This document shows, piece by piece, positions 25,762 through 34,708 of a stretch of DNA of 64,000 nucleotides (position 1 is the stretch's first letter; each line of letters starts with the position of its first letter). Source of the DNA: Flavipsychrobacter stenotrophus (lineage in GTDB: Bacteria > Bacteroidota > Bacteroidia > Chitinophagales > Chitinophagaceae); assembly GCF_002954265.1 (NCBI RefSeq), contig NZ_PPSL01000001.1:62001-126000 (forward strand), read 5' to 3'. The position numbers and the translations under genes were made by a program. The notes beneath the pieces were generated by a model. It saw nothing but the letters and a program-made list of their open reading frames with translations, was not told the DNA's origin and did not search any database.

Positions 25762-27190
25762 ACAAAGAATATATAAAAGCCTTGGCATAGCCTGCCTGTC
25801 GTTGGTGTATGCTGGCTGTAAGTTGCCAACGCTGGCAGAACGGAATGTAAATAGAACGGTGCCCGCAGGATACGTTAATAGTACGAAGGATACAACCAAT
25901 ACTGCTAAGGTGGTTTGGAGAGACTTCTTCACTGATCCCTATTTGAATGCCCTTATAGATACAGCGCTTACGAACAACCAGGAGCTGAATATAACACTGC
26001 AGGAGATACAGATAGCGCGCAATGAGGTTAGGGCGCGAAAGGGAGAATATCTGCCATTTGTAGGCATCAAGGGTGGGGCAGGTGTTGATAAAGTGGCACG
26101 GTATACCAATATAGGCGCCCTTGAAGCCAATAATGAGATAAAGCCCGGCAAGGAAACACCCGATCCGTTGCCTGACTACCTCATAGCGGCAACCGCCACA
26201 TGGGAGGTGGATGTGTGGCATAAGTTGCATAACGCAAAGAAGGCTGCAGTTAACCGGTATCTGGCATCTGTGGAGGGGAGAAATTTTGTGATCACTAACC
26301 TGGTTGCAGAGGTAGCCAATTCTTATTATGAATTACTGGCGCTGGATAATCAGTTGGAAATAGTGAAACAGAATATAGAGCTGCAAAATAATGCGCTGAG
26401 AATTGTAAAACTACAGAAGGAAGCTGCACGTGTTACAGAGTTGGCTGTTCGTAGGTTTGAGGCGCAGGTACTTAATACGCAGAGCCTTCAGTACAATATA
26501 CAGCAGAACATCACCGAGACAGAGAACAGGATCAACTTCTTGCTTGGGCGCTATCCGCAACCTATACTCAGAAATGACCAATCATTCAGCGCCTTGGTTC
26601 CCAAGGTTGTGTCGAGCGGTATACCATCGCAATTGTTGGAGAACCGACCAGATGTAAAGCAGGCAGAATTGGAGTTGAAAGCCAGTAAGCTGGATGTGCA
26701 GGTGGCAAAGGCTGCCTTCTATCCATCATTGGGTATTTCGGCTTCGGTAGGCTATCAGGCGTTCAATCCTGCGTACGTTGTGAAAACGCCGGAATCAATG
26801 CTCTATTCATTGGCAGGTGAGTTGGTAGCGCCATTGGTAAACAGGAACGCTATTAAGGCCATGTACCTTAATGCCAATGCTAAGCAGATACAGGCGGTGT
26901 ACAACTATGAGCGTACGGTATTAAAGGCATATACCGAAGTGGTTAACCAGCAATCTAAGATCGGCAACCTGGAAAAGAGTTTTGAACTGAAATCGAAGCA
27001 GGTACAGGCGTTATCGCAGTCTGTAGATATTTCTAACGAGCTCTTCAGGTCTGCACGAGCAGATTATATGGAGGTATTGCTTACTCAACGCGATGCACTG
27101 GAGTCAAAATTCGAGCTGATCGAAACACAGAAACAGCAACTCAATGCGGTGGTGAATATCTACCAGGCGTTGGGTGGTGGATGGAAGTAG
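25754..27190 (+). CDS. TolC/NodT-like outer-membrane efflux channel lipoprotein
   Basis: A 478-residue outer-membrane factor: lipobox signal (GIACLSLVYAGC) and two repeats of the helical-barrel channel (ITLQEIQIARNEVRARKGEYLPFVGI; DVQVAKAAFYPSLGISASVGY), with the usual SRPDVKQAE-like motif LENRPDVKQAELELKASKLD. Its start overlaps the pump stop by 8 nt (ATGCTTAG), so the operon is translationally coupled. Together with the adaptor and pump it makes a complete tripartite system. A strong terminator follows at 27229. Confidence 0.93.
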   Translation: MLRQRIYKSLGIACLSLVYAGCKLPTLAERNVNRTVPAGYVNSTKDTTNTAKVVWRDFFTDPYLNALIDTALTNNQELNITLQEIQIARNEVRARKGEYLPFVGIKGGAGVDKVARYTNIGALEANNEIKPGKETPDPLPDYLIAATATWEVDVWHKLHNAKKAAVNRYLASVEGRNFVITNLVAEVANSYYELLALDNQLEIVKQNIELQNNALRIVKLQKEAARVTELAVRRFEAQVLNTQSLQYNIQQNITETENRINFLLGRYPQPILRNDQSFSALVPKVVSSGIPSQLLENRPDVKQAELELKASKLDVQVAKAAFYPSLGISASVGYQAFNPAYVVKTPESMLYSLAGELVAPLVNRNAIKAMYLNANAKQIQAVYNYERTVLKAYTEVVNQQSKIGNLEKSFELKSKQVQALSQSVDISNELFRSARADYMEVLLTQRDALESKFELIETQKQQLNAVVNIYQALGGGWK

Positions 27191-27228
27191 AAAGAGTCAC
27201 GCATGAAAATCAGATTTGATGGTAATGT

Positions 27229-27265
27229 AAAAGCCTTCAGAGCATTAACTCTGAAGGCTTTTTAT
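27229..27265 (+). terminator. Rho-independent terminator of the RND operon
   Basis: A 14-bp perfect stem (27229-27242 with 27249-27262) with loop CATTAA and T-rich tail, 38 nt after the channel stop. Confidence 0.85.
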
Positions 27266-27315
27266 TTGTTGCTCCATTCTGTAAGACTGAGGAGCTTTTT
27301 ACTTTTCAGTTCTAC

Positions 27316-27678
27316 CTAATACTGTCCTGTACTCAGCATTACGAGTGTACATGCTTCAATCGGCTCTATGCCATTCTTCTGCGCCAACGATTCCAGTTCT
27401 TCGTTCTCTGTACCGGGATTAAAAATGATGCGTCTTGGTTTCAGTGAAAGAATGTAATCGTAGTAGGGTTGCTGATGCAGTGGATTCAGATAAAGTGTTA
27501 CTGTGTCTATTTCATCTGTAGCAGGCTTTTCAGTGAGTATTTCTACTCCATCTACATTTCCTTTCACCTTTCCTAATGCAATTACAGACTGCCCCTTGCT
27601 GAGCAGTTTCTTTACCGCCATGTTGCTGTAGCGGGAAGGATTCTCAGATGCACCTAATACTAATGTCTTATTTTTCAT
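27316..27678 (-). CDS. CoA-binding domain protein
   Basis: A 120-residue single Rossmann domain of the YccU/CoA-binding type. It starts MKNKTLVLGASENPSRYSNMAV, whose GASENPxRYS loop binds the nucleotide, and continues with KGQSVIALGKVKG, LYLNPLHQQPYYDYIL and RIIFNPGTENEELESLAQ. The family binds CoA and is often linked to acylation or methylglyoxal-type reactions, but most members have no assigned activity. Its neighbours do not suggest a pathway. The next gene upstream on the same strand is 32 nt away and could be co-transcribed. Confidence 0.88.
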   Translation of the reverse strand: MKNKTLVLGASENPSRYSNMAVKKLLSKGQSVIALGKVKGNVDGVEILTEKPATDEIDTVTLYLNPLHQQPYYDYILSLKPRRIIFNPGTENEELESLAQKNGIEPIEACTLVMLSTGQY

Positions 27679-27710
27679 GCTGCACTTTTATACCGGTATC
27701 GCTACAAAAA

Positions 27711-28493
27711 TTATTCCGCCATAGACATAGCTATCATCTCGGCTATGTCCATCACCTTTACGGTATCTTCTTTTTCCTTGTTCTTAACACCGTCTGTAAG
27801 CATGGTTGTACAGAACGGACAGTTAGCAGCAATAATGGTAGCACCGGTTTCCAGTGCCTGCTCGGCACGATCGAAGTTTACTCTTGATGTGCCCGGTTCT
27901 TCTTCTTTGAACATCTGCGCACCACCGGCACCACAGCACATACCGTTGCTACGGCAGCGCTTCATTTCTATTACTTCTGTTTCGAAAAATTCCAGCACCT
28001 TGCGCGGAGCCTCATATATGCCATTACCACGGCCCAGGTAGCAACTATCGTGGTAAGTGATCTTCTTGCCCTTAAATGAGCCGCCTTCTTTTAGTTTGAT
28101 GCGGCCTTCATCTATTAACTGCTGCAGGAAAGTAGTGTGGTGAACCACTTCATAATTACCGCCCAGTGCAGGGTATTCATTCTTGAAAATGTTGAAGCAA
28201 TGCGGGCAGGTGGTCACTACTTTCTTAATGCCATAGCCATTAAGCAGGGCAATATTGTTGTAAGCCATCATCTGGAACAGGAACTCATTACCGGCCCTGC
28301 GTGCAGGATCGCCTGTGCAGCTTTCTTCCTTGCCCATTATGGCAAAAGATACACCCACCTTATCCAATATCTGCGTAAAGGCTCTGGTAACCTTTTGGGC
28401 ACGCTGGTCAAAACTACCCGCACATCCTACCCAAAAAAGTACTTCCGGTGTTTCGCCGCTGGCGGCAAACTCTGCCATTGATCTTACCTGCAT
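27711..28493 (-). CDS. CCG-domain Fe-S oxidoreductase subunit (LutA/HdrB-like)
   Basis: A 260-residue protein with two cysteine-rich CCG domains: GCAGSFD...SCTGDPARRAG...CPHCFNIFK near residues 22-98 and DSCYLGRGNGIYEAPRKVL...RSNGMCCGAGGAQMF...NCPFC near 146-231. These hold [4Fe-4S]-type clusters in heterodisulfide-reductase-like and lactate-oxidation complexes (LutA, GlpC). Normally a ferredoxin-like partner is nearby; none is seen here. A LUD-domain gene (LutC-like) lies at 56889-57569 in this window, too far for an operon. The start is MQVRSMAEF; no signal peptide, so it is cytoplasmic. Confidence 0.88.
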   Translation of the reverse strand: MQVRSMAEFAASGETPEVLFWVGCAGSFDQRAQKVTRAFTQILDKVGVSFAIMGKEESCTGDPARRAGNEFLFQMMAYNNIALLNGYGIKKVVTTCPHCFNIFKNEYPALGGNYEVVHHTTFLQQLIDEGRIKLKEGGSFKGKKITYHDSCYLGRGNGIYEAPRKVLEFFETEVIEMKRCRSNGMCCGAGGAQMFKEEEPGTSRVNFDRAEQALETGATIIAANCPFCTTMLTDGVKNKEKEDTVKVMDIAEMIAMSMAE

Positions 28494-28623
28494 ATTGTTG
28501 AATTTCTATATTAAAGTTGTACTAACGCAGTACAGGGAATACTGTACCATAGTACAGACCAAAGATAAGCAGGGGTACTTAAATTCCCCAAAATAAAGAC
28601 TTTAAAGAAGAAAATACTTTGTG

Positions 28624-29394
28624 CTAATTCACATAATACCCATCCGGCGAATACATGACCGGCAGGATCTTGTGGTTCTTTTCAAAGTAGTCGTAGCCGG
28701 GTTTCAGGGTGTTCCAGAACGCTATGCTCTCGGGATAGTTGATATATTCGCGTTTCAGGTATTCCATTCCTTTGGGCGTCATTCGGGTAGGGAAGATGTG
28801 AACGGGTATGTTTTCTTCTCCATTTACCTTGGCATTGAGGCAGAGGGTGTAGAGTTCCTGTATGCCCTCATCTGTCATAGGCATGCAGCCCACAGTTACG
28901 CAGCCGCCATGGATATATATGTCGCCGCCTTTGCGAGGCTTTGTAGCCAGCAGGTTGTCTGAATAGTTAGGGTAATTCAGTAGCATCGACAGGTAATAAT
29001 CGCTCTTAGGGTTGAAGTCATCAATAAAATAATAACCCTCCGGCACCTGCCGGTCTCCCTCACCACGTTTTGGACCTAATACGCCGGACAACGCGCAGAT
29101 ATGAAACATCTTGATCAGCGTATAGGGGCTGTTCTCATTGTTACGACCCCATACTTCCAGTTCGTTCTGTGCTTTGAACGCACGCAGGTAAATGTCTTTG
29201 GCGGGGTAGTTGAGGTTCTTTCGCTTGAAATTGCTGGCAAGTGAGTCATTATACTTTTTCCATGCATCAGATACTCTTGGGCACGACAGTTGGAAATTCT
29301 TGAAGTTCTGAGCGTCGGTCTGGGCATAGCCGGGTAATGACAGTAAAAATGCCACTATAAATAAACCTGTTACCCTGAACGTTGCTCTATTCAT
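28624..29394 (-). CDS. L,D-transpeptidase (YafK/YkuD-like), exported
   Basis: A 256-residue secreted enzyme of the L,D-transpeptidase (YkuD) fold. The signal peptide is TFRVTGLFIVAFLLSLPGYAQ. The catalytic motif IHGGCVTVGCMPMTDEGIQELY near residues 160-182 has His-Gly before the Cys at the usual active-site place. The YafK-like group adds IRVYKLEVWG-type strands seen here as LEVWGRNNENSPYTLIKMF. These enzymes cross-link or tailor peptidoglycan, or attach lipoproteins to it. No partner is visible in the gene order. Confidence 0.87.
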   Translation of the reverse strand: MNRATFRVTGLFIVAFLLSLPGYAQTDAQNFKNFQLSCPRVSDAWKKYNDSLASNFKRKNLNYPAKDIYLRAFKAQNELEVWGRNNENSPYTLIKMFHICALSGVLGPKRGEGDRQVPEGYYFIDDFNPKSDYYLSMLLNYPNYSDNLLATKPRKGGDIYIHGGCVTVGCMPMTDEGIQELYTLCLNAKVNGEENIPVHIFPTRMTPKGMEYLKREYINYPESIAFWNTLKPGYDYFEKNHKILPVMYSPDGYYVN

Positions 29395-29488
29395 TATTCC
29401 TACTGCCTGTTTCGTTGAGATGGAAACAAATTTAATGAATTTATTGCCACATGGCTACTTACCATGTACAGCTCATTCAATTTTAGCT

Positions 29489-30271
29489 TTATGATAATGC
29501 TTTGGGGTGATGCATGGCCTGGATAGATTCCGTTAATGCCTCATAAACCTTCAGTAGTTCAGGGTGATCTGCCAGTAGAACTTTATGCTGCTCTATAGTA
29601 GTTATATCCTGCCTTATTGCCGGGCCGGTCTGTACTGCCTTAGGTGAAGCACTTTTCACTCTTTCGAATGTTTGTGCTATCATAGGCTGCAGGGTAGACG
29701 CCGGGAGGTTGTTTTCCTTACATATCTGCTCATTGATAGCCAGCAGGTGATTGATGAAATTGTTGGTCATCACCGCCGATAGGTGCAGCCACTTGCGCTT
29801 GGCATCCTTAGCTTCAAACAGGTTGTCTGTAATAGCATGGCCCATTTCCAGTACAAAACGCTTGGCCCTGTCAGATGATACTTCCCATGCAATAGGTATT
29901 TCCCTGTGTCCCGGAGTATTGTTTTTGAGAATTGAATATACCGGCCATAGCACAGCATGATCTTTGGCTGCATCTTTTATAATGTCCAGCGGCTGCGCGC
30001 CCGACATGTGTACCAATATTGTCTTTTTGAAATGTAATTGTTTCGCTACCTCTTCAATTGAAGCGTCTGAGACCGCAAGAAAGCACACATCGGCGTCTTC
30101 ATCACGTACTTCGTTTATTGCACCAAATCTGTTAGATAACAATCCATCTGCAAGCTCTTTTACCGCTGTAGCATTACGGCCATAAACACCTTTGCATTGG
30201 TGGCCTCCTGCTGCTAATCTCTTCCCGAAAAACCAGGCGATGTTGCCCGATCCTATAATGCTGAATGTCAT
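29489..30271 (-). CDS. Rossmann-fold and DUF2520 domain protein
   Basis: A 260-residue cytoplasmic protein. The N-terminal half is an NAD(P)-binding Rossmann fold (MTFSIIGSGNIAWFFGKRLAAGGH) and the C-terminal half is the all-helical DUF2520 domain (WLHLSAVMTNNFINHLLAINEQICKENNLP ... GPAIRQDITTIEQH). The combination is known from F420-dependent NADP-oxidoreductase-like proteins with unknown substrate. Its ATG follows the stop of the acyltransferase gene by 2 nt, so the two are translationally linked, but a shared function is not evident. Confidence 0.9.
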   Translation of the reverse strand: MTFSIIGSGNIAWFFGKRLAAGGHQCKGVYGRNATAVKELADGLLSNRFGAINEVRDEDADVCFLAVSDASIEEVAKQLHFKKTILVHMSGAQPLDIIKDAAKDHAVLWPVYSILKNNTPGHREIPIAWEVSSDRAKRFVLEMGHAITDNLFEAKDAKRKWLHLSAVMTNNFINHLLAINEQICKENNLPASTLQPMIAQTFERVKSASPKAVQTGPAIRQDITTIEQHKVLLADHPELLKVYEALTESIQAMHHPKALS

Positions 30272-30273
30272 TC

Positions 30274-31020
30274 TTACTTTTTGTGATTGATATAATAGGA
30301 TTCCATAATAGTGAACAGGCGCTCCTTTAGTGCGGGTATGTCATCGGTAGTCAGCCCTGTTGTGGGTATAGGGTCTAGAAAGTGTATCTGTATAGGGTGG
30401 GGGCGCATCCAGAATGTCCTGGTTGCCGGCAGTACTTTGGCTGTATTAAATATTACGCCGGGCATAATAGGTTTCTGTGCTTTTACTGCGGTACGAAATG
30501 CGCCGTCAAAAAACTGCTGCATGGGTTGGCCGCCTTTGTTTCGGGTACCTTCCGGGTACAAACAGAGATTCGTTCCCTGCTCCAGCGTTTCCTGCATTTT
30601 ACCAAAACTACCTCTGCGGCTCTGGTCGCTTTTACGATCTACGAGTATGGATCCTGCTTTGTAGATGGCACCAAATAGCGGTATGCGGGACATTTCCATC
30701 TTTGCCAGCGTTTTGTTAGGCCCTGGTATCCACGGTGATGATACCGGTACATCCATAAAGCTGTTATGATTAAGGATCACCACATAATTTTCTCCCTTTT
30801 TGAATTTGTCTTTTCCTCTGCGGGTCACCGGGCAAAATATGAGCGGCATATAGATGCCCATCCAAAGCCGGAAAACGGGATGTAGTACCCGCGCCCGTCG
30901 TGGCTCCGGTAACAGAGAAATGATCCATACCGGTATCAGTACAAACAGCATAGTAGCCACAAACATTAGCGCGGCATACACTGCAAAAATTTTACCCAGT
31001 ATGTTTTGAATCAATTTCAT
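30274..31020 (-). CDS. plsC: 1-acyl-sn-glycerol-3-phosphate acyltransferase (PlsC-like)
   Basis: A 248-residue membrane-bound acyltransferase of glycerophospholipid synthesis, which acylates lysophosphatidic acid to phosphatidic acid. An N-terminal membrane helix (IFAVYAALMFVATMLFVLIPVWIISLL) precedes the HX4D catalytic block NHNSFMDVP (about residue 85), the acyl/acceptor-binding MSRIPLFGAIYKAGSILVDR, and the PEGTRN block near residue 158. The next gene follows after 2 nt. Members of the family may also use other acceptors, so the symbol is likely but not certain. Confidence 0.85.
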   Translation of the reverse strand: MKLIQNILGKIFAVYAALMFVATMLFVLIPVWIISLLPEPRRARVLHPVFRLWMGIYMPLIFCPVTRRGKDKFKKGENYVVILNHNSFMDVPVSSPWIPGPNKTLAKMEMSRIPLFGAIYKAGSILVDRKSDQSRRGSFGKMQETLEQGTNLCLYPEGTRNKGGQPMQQFFDGAFRTAVKAQKPIMPGVIFNTAKVLPATRTFWMRPHPIQIHFLDPIPTTGLTTDDIPALKERLFTIMESYYINHKK

Positions 31021-31136
31021 TGTTTATAGTTGATGCTTTCTTCACTACAACATTACATGCTGTTCGTTTGGAAATCATTTATCCTGAATGGCTTACAAAG
31101 TTACCGCATTTGGGTTATGAATACTGCAAATTCCTT

Positions 31137-31808
31137 CTACAGTGTCCAGTCTATTGGTGTCATGCCTTGCTCGTGCAGCCACAAGTTGGTTTTACTGAAC
31201 GGTGCACTGCCGAAAAAGCCATTGTAGGCAGACAACGGAGATGGGTGTGCTGATTTAATGACCTTGTGCTTTGTGGTATCTATCAGTACTTCTTTATTCT
31301 GCGCAAACTTTCCCCACAAGATAGAAACTACATGCGGCCTCACTTTAGATACATGTTTGATCACCTCATCGGTAAAAATATGCCAGCCAAGCTGACTGTG
31401 AGACATAGGTGTGTTCGCCTCTACTGTTAGTGATGCATTCAGCAATAATACACCCTGATCGGCCCACTTTGTCAGGTCACCGCTTGCAGGCGGGGCAATG
31501 CCAAGGTCCGTTTGCAATTCTTTAAAAATGTTCATTAGAGAAGGTGGAGGTTTCACACCCTCAGGTACAGAAAATGACAGGCCCATTGCCTGTCCGGGAT
31601 TATGGTAAGGGTCCTGGCCTATGATCACCACTTTTACATTGTCAAGGTGTGTATGTTCAAAAGCATTGAAAATTTGCTTGCCGGGCGGATATATGATCTT
31701 GCCAGCGGTCTTTTCTTCCTTCAGGAAATTAACTATTTCAAGAAAGTAGGGTTTATTAAATTCCTCTTTCAGTTCTTCCTTCCAGCCTTGTTCTAACTGT
31801 ATGTTCAT
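31137..31808 (-). CDS. ung: Uracil-DNA glycosylase (family 1)
   Basis: A 223-residue base-excision repair enzyme that removes uracil from DNA. Family-1 motifs are intact: the water-activating loop VVIIGQDPYHNPGQAMGLSFSV near residues 60-81, the Pro-rich LNASLTVEANTPMSHS, and the leucine-loop HPSPLSAYNGFFGS near the C-terminus. The length is the usual one. The start codon follows the FAH-family gene after 25 nt; both are read leftward and may share a transcript with plsC and the DUF2520 gene. Confidence 0.96.
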   Translation of the reverse strand: MNIQLEQGWKEELKEEFNKPYFLEIVNFLKEEKTAGKIIYPPGKQIFNAFEHTHLDNVKVVIIGQDPYHNPGQAMGLSFSVPEGVKPPPSLMNIFKELQTDLGIAPPASGDLTKWADQGVLLLNASLTVEANTPMSHSQLGWHIFTDEVIKHVSKVRPHVVSILWGKFAQNKEVLIDTTKHKVIKSAHPSPLSAYNGFFGSAPFSKTNLWLHEQGMTPIDWTL

Positions 31809-31833
31809 AGGTCAACAGATGTGCTATCAATGA

Positions 31834-32445
31834 TTACATGATGCTTACCTCAAGTAGTTTTTCTCCTTTTAGGTACCCTTCCAACTTGTCGCCAACTTTT
31901 ACAGGGCCTACACCCGCAGGTGTGCCCGTATAAATAAGGTCTCCTATATTAAGTGTGAAGTAGCGTGATGCATAAGCAATAATAGCATTGATATCGAAGA
32001 TCATATCGCGGGTATGGCCGTCCTGCACCACTTCGTCATTTAGCTTCAATTGGAAATCAAGATCGCTCATTACGGTTTCTTCATTCAGAGCAACAAAAGT
32101 TCCTACGGCGGCAGATCCATCAAACGCTTTCGCTATTTCCCATGGCAGGCTCTTCTTCTTCAATTCATTCTGCACATCGCGGGCAGTAAAGTCTATGCCC
32201 AGGCTCACTTCATTATAATATTTATGGGCAAATTTCTCCTGTATGAATTTACCATTCTTAGCCATCTTCACCACTACCTCGCACTCATAGTGCATGTCTT
32301 TGCTGAATTCGGGGTAGTAGAACGGCTTTCCCGGATGCAACAATGCATTCTTGGGCTTCATGAAGATAACCGGTTCTGTGGGCAGATCATTTTTAAGTTC
32401 CTTGGCGTGGTCGGCGTAGTTGCGCCCTATGCATATTATTTTCAT
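31834..32445 (-). CDS. Fumarylacetoacetate hydrolase (FAH) family protein
   Basis: A 203-residue protein of the FAH superfamily. It begins MKIICIGRNYADHAKEL and has the metal-site block YECEVVVKMAKNG near residues 73-85, then LGIDFTARDVQNELKKKSLPWEIAKAFDGSA, and C-terminal GDLIYTGTPAGVGPV. The size is that of acylpyruvase/FAHD1-like proteins, which split acylpyruvates or decarboxylate oxaloacetate. The exact substrate cannot be read from the sequence. It is the upstream gene of a leftward set with ung, plsC and the DUF2520 gene. Confidence 0.9.
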   Translation of the reverse strand: MKIICIGRNYADHAKELKNDLPTEPVIFMKPKNALLHPGKPFYYPEFSKDMHYECEVVVKMAKNGKFIQEKFAHKYYNEVSLGIDFTARDVQNELKKKSLPWEIAKAFDGSAAVGTFVALNEETVMSDLDFQLKLNDEVVQDGHTRDMIFDINAIIAYASRYFTLNIGDLIYTGTPAGVGPVKVGDKLEGYLKGEKLLEVSIM

Positions 32446-32518
32446 AACATTATATTATTGTGCCTGCATAGTATCGCGTACTTACCGCAGGCAAGTTGCA
32501 AAAATAATCGATTAAAAA

Positions 32519-32548
32519 TTGCGGATGACTTTTTTTGCAGTTACTTTG
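32519..32548 (+). promoter_or_regulatory. Candidate Bacteroidota-type promoter for the thioesterase gene
   Basis: TTG at 32519-32521, then 19 nt, then TTACTTTG at 32541-32548, close to the phylum's -33 TTG and -7 TAnnTTTG pattern (one mismatch). It is about 56 nt before the ATG at 32605 and lies between two divergent genes. Confidence 0.35.
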
Positions 32549-32604
32549 TTTTGGAAAGATATACAATCATATCTCAACCCTCCTCATTTTCTATTTTCTG
32601 TCTG

Positions 32605-33054
32605 ATGGCAAGAGTAAAGATCAAATTTCCCGATACCAAAGAATTATATATAGCCACAATACCGGTGCGCATTGGTGATATCAATTATGGTAACCATGTG
32701 GGGAACGATGCCATATTGAGTATTGTCCATGAAGCCAGGATGCTGATGCTGAAGGCATATGGGTATACCGAACTGAATGCGGCCGGTACTAGCCTCATAA
32801 TGGCCGATGTGATGATCGCTTACAAAGGTGAAGCCTTTTACGGTGATACCCTCACAATTAAAATATATGCCGAAGAATTGGGTACAGTTTCCTTCGATCT
32901 GCTCTATCACATTACTACTATACGCAATGGTGTTGTAAAAGATATAGCCCATTGCAAAACCGGTATGGCCTGCTTCAACTATGATACACGTAAAACAGCT
33001 GCTATAACCGATGATTTACGAGCGTTACTAACAGGAAACGCAAAACAAAACTGA
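32605..33054 (+). CDS. Hotdog-fold acyl-CoA thioesterase
   Basis: A 149-residue single hotdog domain: IATIPVRIGDINYGNHVGNDAIL near the N-terminus, where the Asp and Asn-His are the usual catalytic positions of 4-hydroxybenzoyl-CoA-thioesterase-like enzymes, then MIAYKGEAFYGDTLTIKIYAEELG and VVKDIAHCKTGMACFNYDTRK. It hydrolyses acyl-CoA thioesters; the acyl chain cannot be told. I take the ATG at 32605 because the earlier part of the open frame lacks a sensible protein and overlaps the divergent FAH gene. The downstream GNAT-like gene begins 4 nt after the stop. Confidence 0.85.
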   Translation: MARVKIKFPDTKELYIATIPVRIGDINYGNHVGNDAILSIVHEARMLMLKAYGYTELNAAGTSLIMADVMIAYKGEAFYGDTLTIKIYAEELGTVSFDLLYHITTIRNGVVKDIAHCKTGMACFNYDTRKTAAITDDLRALLTGNAKQN

Positions 33055-33058
33055 CCCT

Positions 33059-33538
33059 ATGCCACAAAGTAATTTTGAGCGAATGATACAACTGGCCGAT
33101 GAGGTGTTTTCCTACCGTACCGATCCCGACCAGATAAGTGTAACTGAGAAGGAACGGGAACAGCTGGAACAGATAAGTCCGGCAACTTTGTCGGAATTTA
33201 ATGAAGGTGATGGTCCCATAGCGTGGATTCTATTGATACCTACTACCACCAAGGTGATGCAGGATTTTATTACGCATACGATCTCTGAACGCCAGCTGTT
33301 GGAACAAACATTGCCAGGAGCAAAGTATGATGCAATTTATCTGTGCTCTGCATTAGTATTGGAAGAATACAGGCATAAAGGGATTGCCCTTAAGCTCACA
33401 CTTGATGCTATATACACAATGCAAAAAGATCATGAAATTAAAGCGTTGTATGTGTGGCCGTTCACTGATGGTGGTGATAAGCTGGCAGATGTCATTGCTA
33501 CTAAATCAGGGTTGCCGCTTTTGAAAAGAGAAGATTAA
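33059..33538 (+). CDS. GNAT-like acetyltransferase
   Basis: A 159-residue protein with a GNAT-like core: IAWILLIPTTTKVMQDFI (strand), AIYLCSALVLEEYRHKGIALKLTLDAI (the acetyl-CoA-binding motif A region, YRHKGIALKL), and IKALYVWPFTDGG. The R-x-x-G-x-A pattern is present (RHKGIA), though the loop is less conserved than in typical members. It begins 4 nt after the thioesterase stop, so the two are very likely co-transcribed. Substrate unknown. Confidence 0.7.
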   Translation: MPQSNFERMIQLADEVFSYRTDPDQISVTEKEREQLEQISPATLSEFNEGDGPIAWILLIPTTTKVMQDFITHTISERQLLEQTLPGAKYDAIYLCSALVLEEYRHKGIALKLTLDAIYTMQKDHEIKALYVWPFTDGGDKLADVIATKSGLPLLKRED

Positions 33539-33564
33539 TATTGGTGAACGTAACCTTGTTTAAA

Positions 33565-33598
33565 AGATTTGACAACTTTTTGGAAAGTTGTCAAATCT
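33565..33598. repeat. 34-nt hairpin repeat, copy 3
   Basis: Arms AGATTTGACAACTTT (33565-33579) and its exact complement (33584-33598) with loop TTGG; arms identical to the copy at 3677-3710. It lies between convergent genes (33538 and 33631), like the copy at 2154. Confidence 0.88.
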
Positions 33599-33630
33599 GA
33601 TATGTGTTGGAAGTAATATTGCTTAATGCG

Positions 33631-34623
33631 CTACACTTTACCCAGCCATTGCATGGCATTCTTGAAGAGTAGTTTTTCTTTTAGTTCTTTTGTATAATTC
33701 ATGCTTTCTATAAGCAGCCCAGGGTGATGCTCGCCAAGTGGGAAAGGGTAGTCACTACCCATGCATATTTTATCAGCTCCCATTGTGTCAATGACAAAAT
33801 CTAAAGCCTTAGGATCGTGTACCAACGCATCTATCCAGAACTTGCCAATGTAGTCGCGTGGATTAACCGGGTTGTCAACGGCACATAAGTCTGGTCGCAC
33901 ATTGTAGCCATGTTCTATGCGGCCAATAGTAAGTGGGAAACTACCACCACCATGAGCGAAAGCCACACGTAGTTTAGGGTGGCGTTCCAGCACTCCGCTG
34001 AATATCATAGAGCAGATGGCTCGACTGGTTTCTGCAGGCATACCCACCAGCCATGGCAACCAGTATTTGCTCATTTCTTTTTCACCCATCATCTCCCAGG
34101 GGTGTACGAATATACTACAGCCCAGTTCTTCCGCAGCTTCCCAGAAAGGATTGAAGTAAGGATCGCCAAGATTCATAGTGTTGATATTAGAGCCGATCTC
34201 TATCCCTGGCATTTTCAGTTCTTTTATGCAGCGCTCCATTTCTCTTATGGCCACATCCACATCTTGCATAGGTACAGTACCCAGGCCCATAAAACGGGTA
34301 GGGTGGTGGTCTACACATTGGGCTATATGGTCATTAAAGAAACGTGATGTTTCCAGTGCATGTTCTGGCTTGGCAAAGTAGTTGAACAAAACCGGTATGG
34401 TTGATAATACCTGCATGCCCACGGTGGTCATATCCATTTCTTTTACGCGTACATCAGCATCCCAGCAGTTATGTTCTATTTCGCGAAACACCTTATCGCC
34501 CTTTATCATCTGGGCGCAACATGGCTTATGGTGTTTCAGACGTATAAATTCTCCATACCCAAACTTCTGAAACCAGTTGGGTATATGCTCCGGCATTATA
34601 TGTGTGTGGATGTCGATTTTCAT
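33631..34623 (-). CDS. ACMSD-like decarboxylase (amidohydrolase superfamily)
   Basis: A 330-residue metal-dependent decarboxylase. It closely follows 2-amino-3-carboxymuconate-6-semialdehyde decarboxylase: metal motif HTHIMPEHIPNW at residues about 5-16, HNCWDADVRVKEMD, VLSTIPVLFNYFAKPEHALETSRFFNDHI, FMGLGTVPMQDVDVAIREMERCI, CSIFVHPWEMMG, VAFAHGGGSFPLTIGRIEHGYN and the C-terminal Asp block MGSDYPFPLGEHHPG. In the kynurenine route of tryptophan breakdown it diverts the intermediate from quinolinate. No other kynurenine genes are in view, so the pathway membership is inferred from the family. Confidence 0.92.
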   Translation of the reverse strand: MKIDIHTHIMPEHIPNWFQKFGYGEFIRLKHHKPCCAQMIKGDKVFREIEHNCWDADVRVKEMDMTTVGMQVLSTIPVLFNYFAKPEHALETSRFFNDHIAQCVDHHPTRFMGLGTVPMQDVDVAIREMERCIKELKMPGIEIGSNINTMNLGDPYFNPFWEAAEELGCSIFVHPWEMMGEKEMSKYWLPWLVGMPAETSRAICSMIFSGVLERHPKLRVAFAHGGGSFPLTIGRIEHGYNVRPDLCAVDNPVNPRDYIGKFWIDALVHDPKALDFVIDTMGADKICMGSDYPFPLGEHHPGLLIESMNYTKELKEKLLFKNAMQWLGKV

Positions 34624-34708
34624 ATCAAGTCAAAAGTAGATAGTAGAAAGTAGAAAGACAAAAGTAACCCAAACTTCCCTTTAAGATCATGGCAGACATT
34701 GTATAGCA

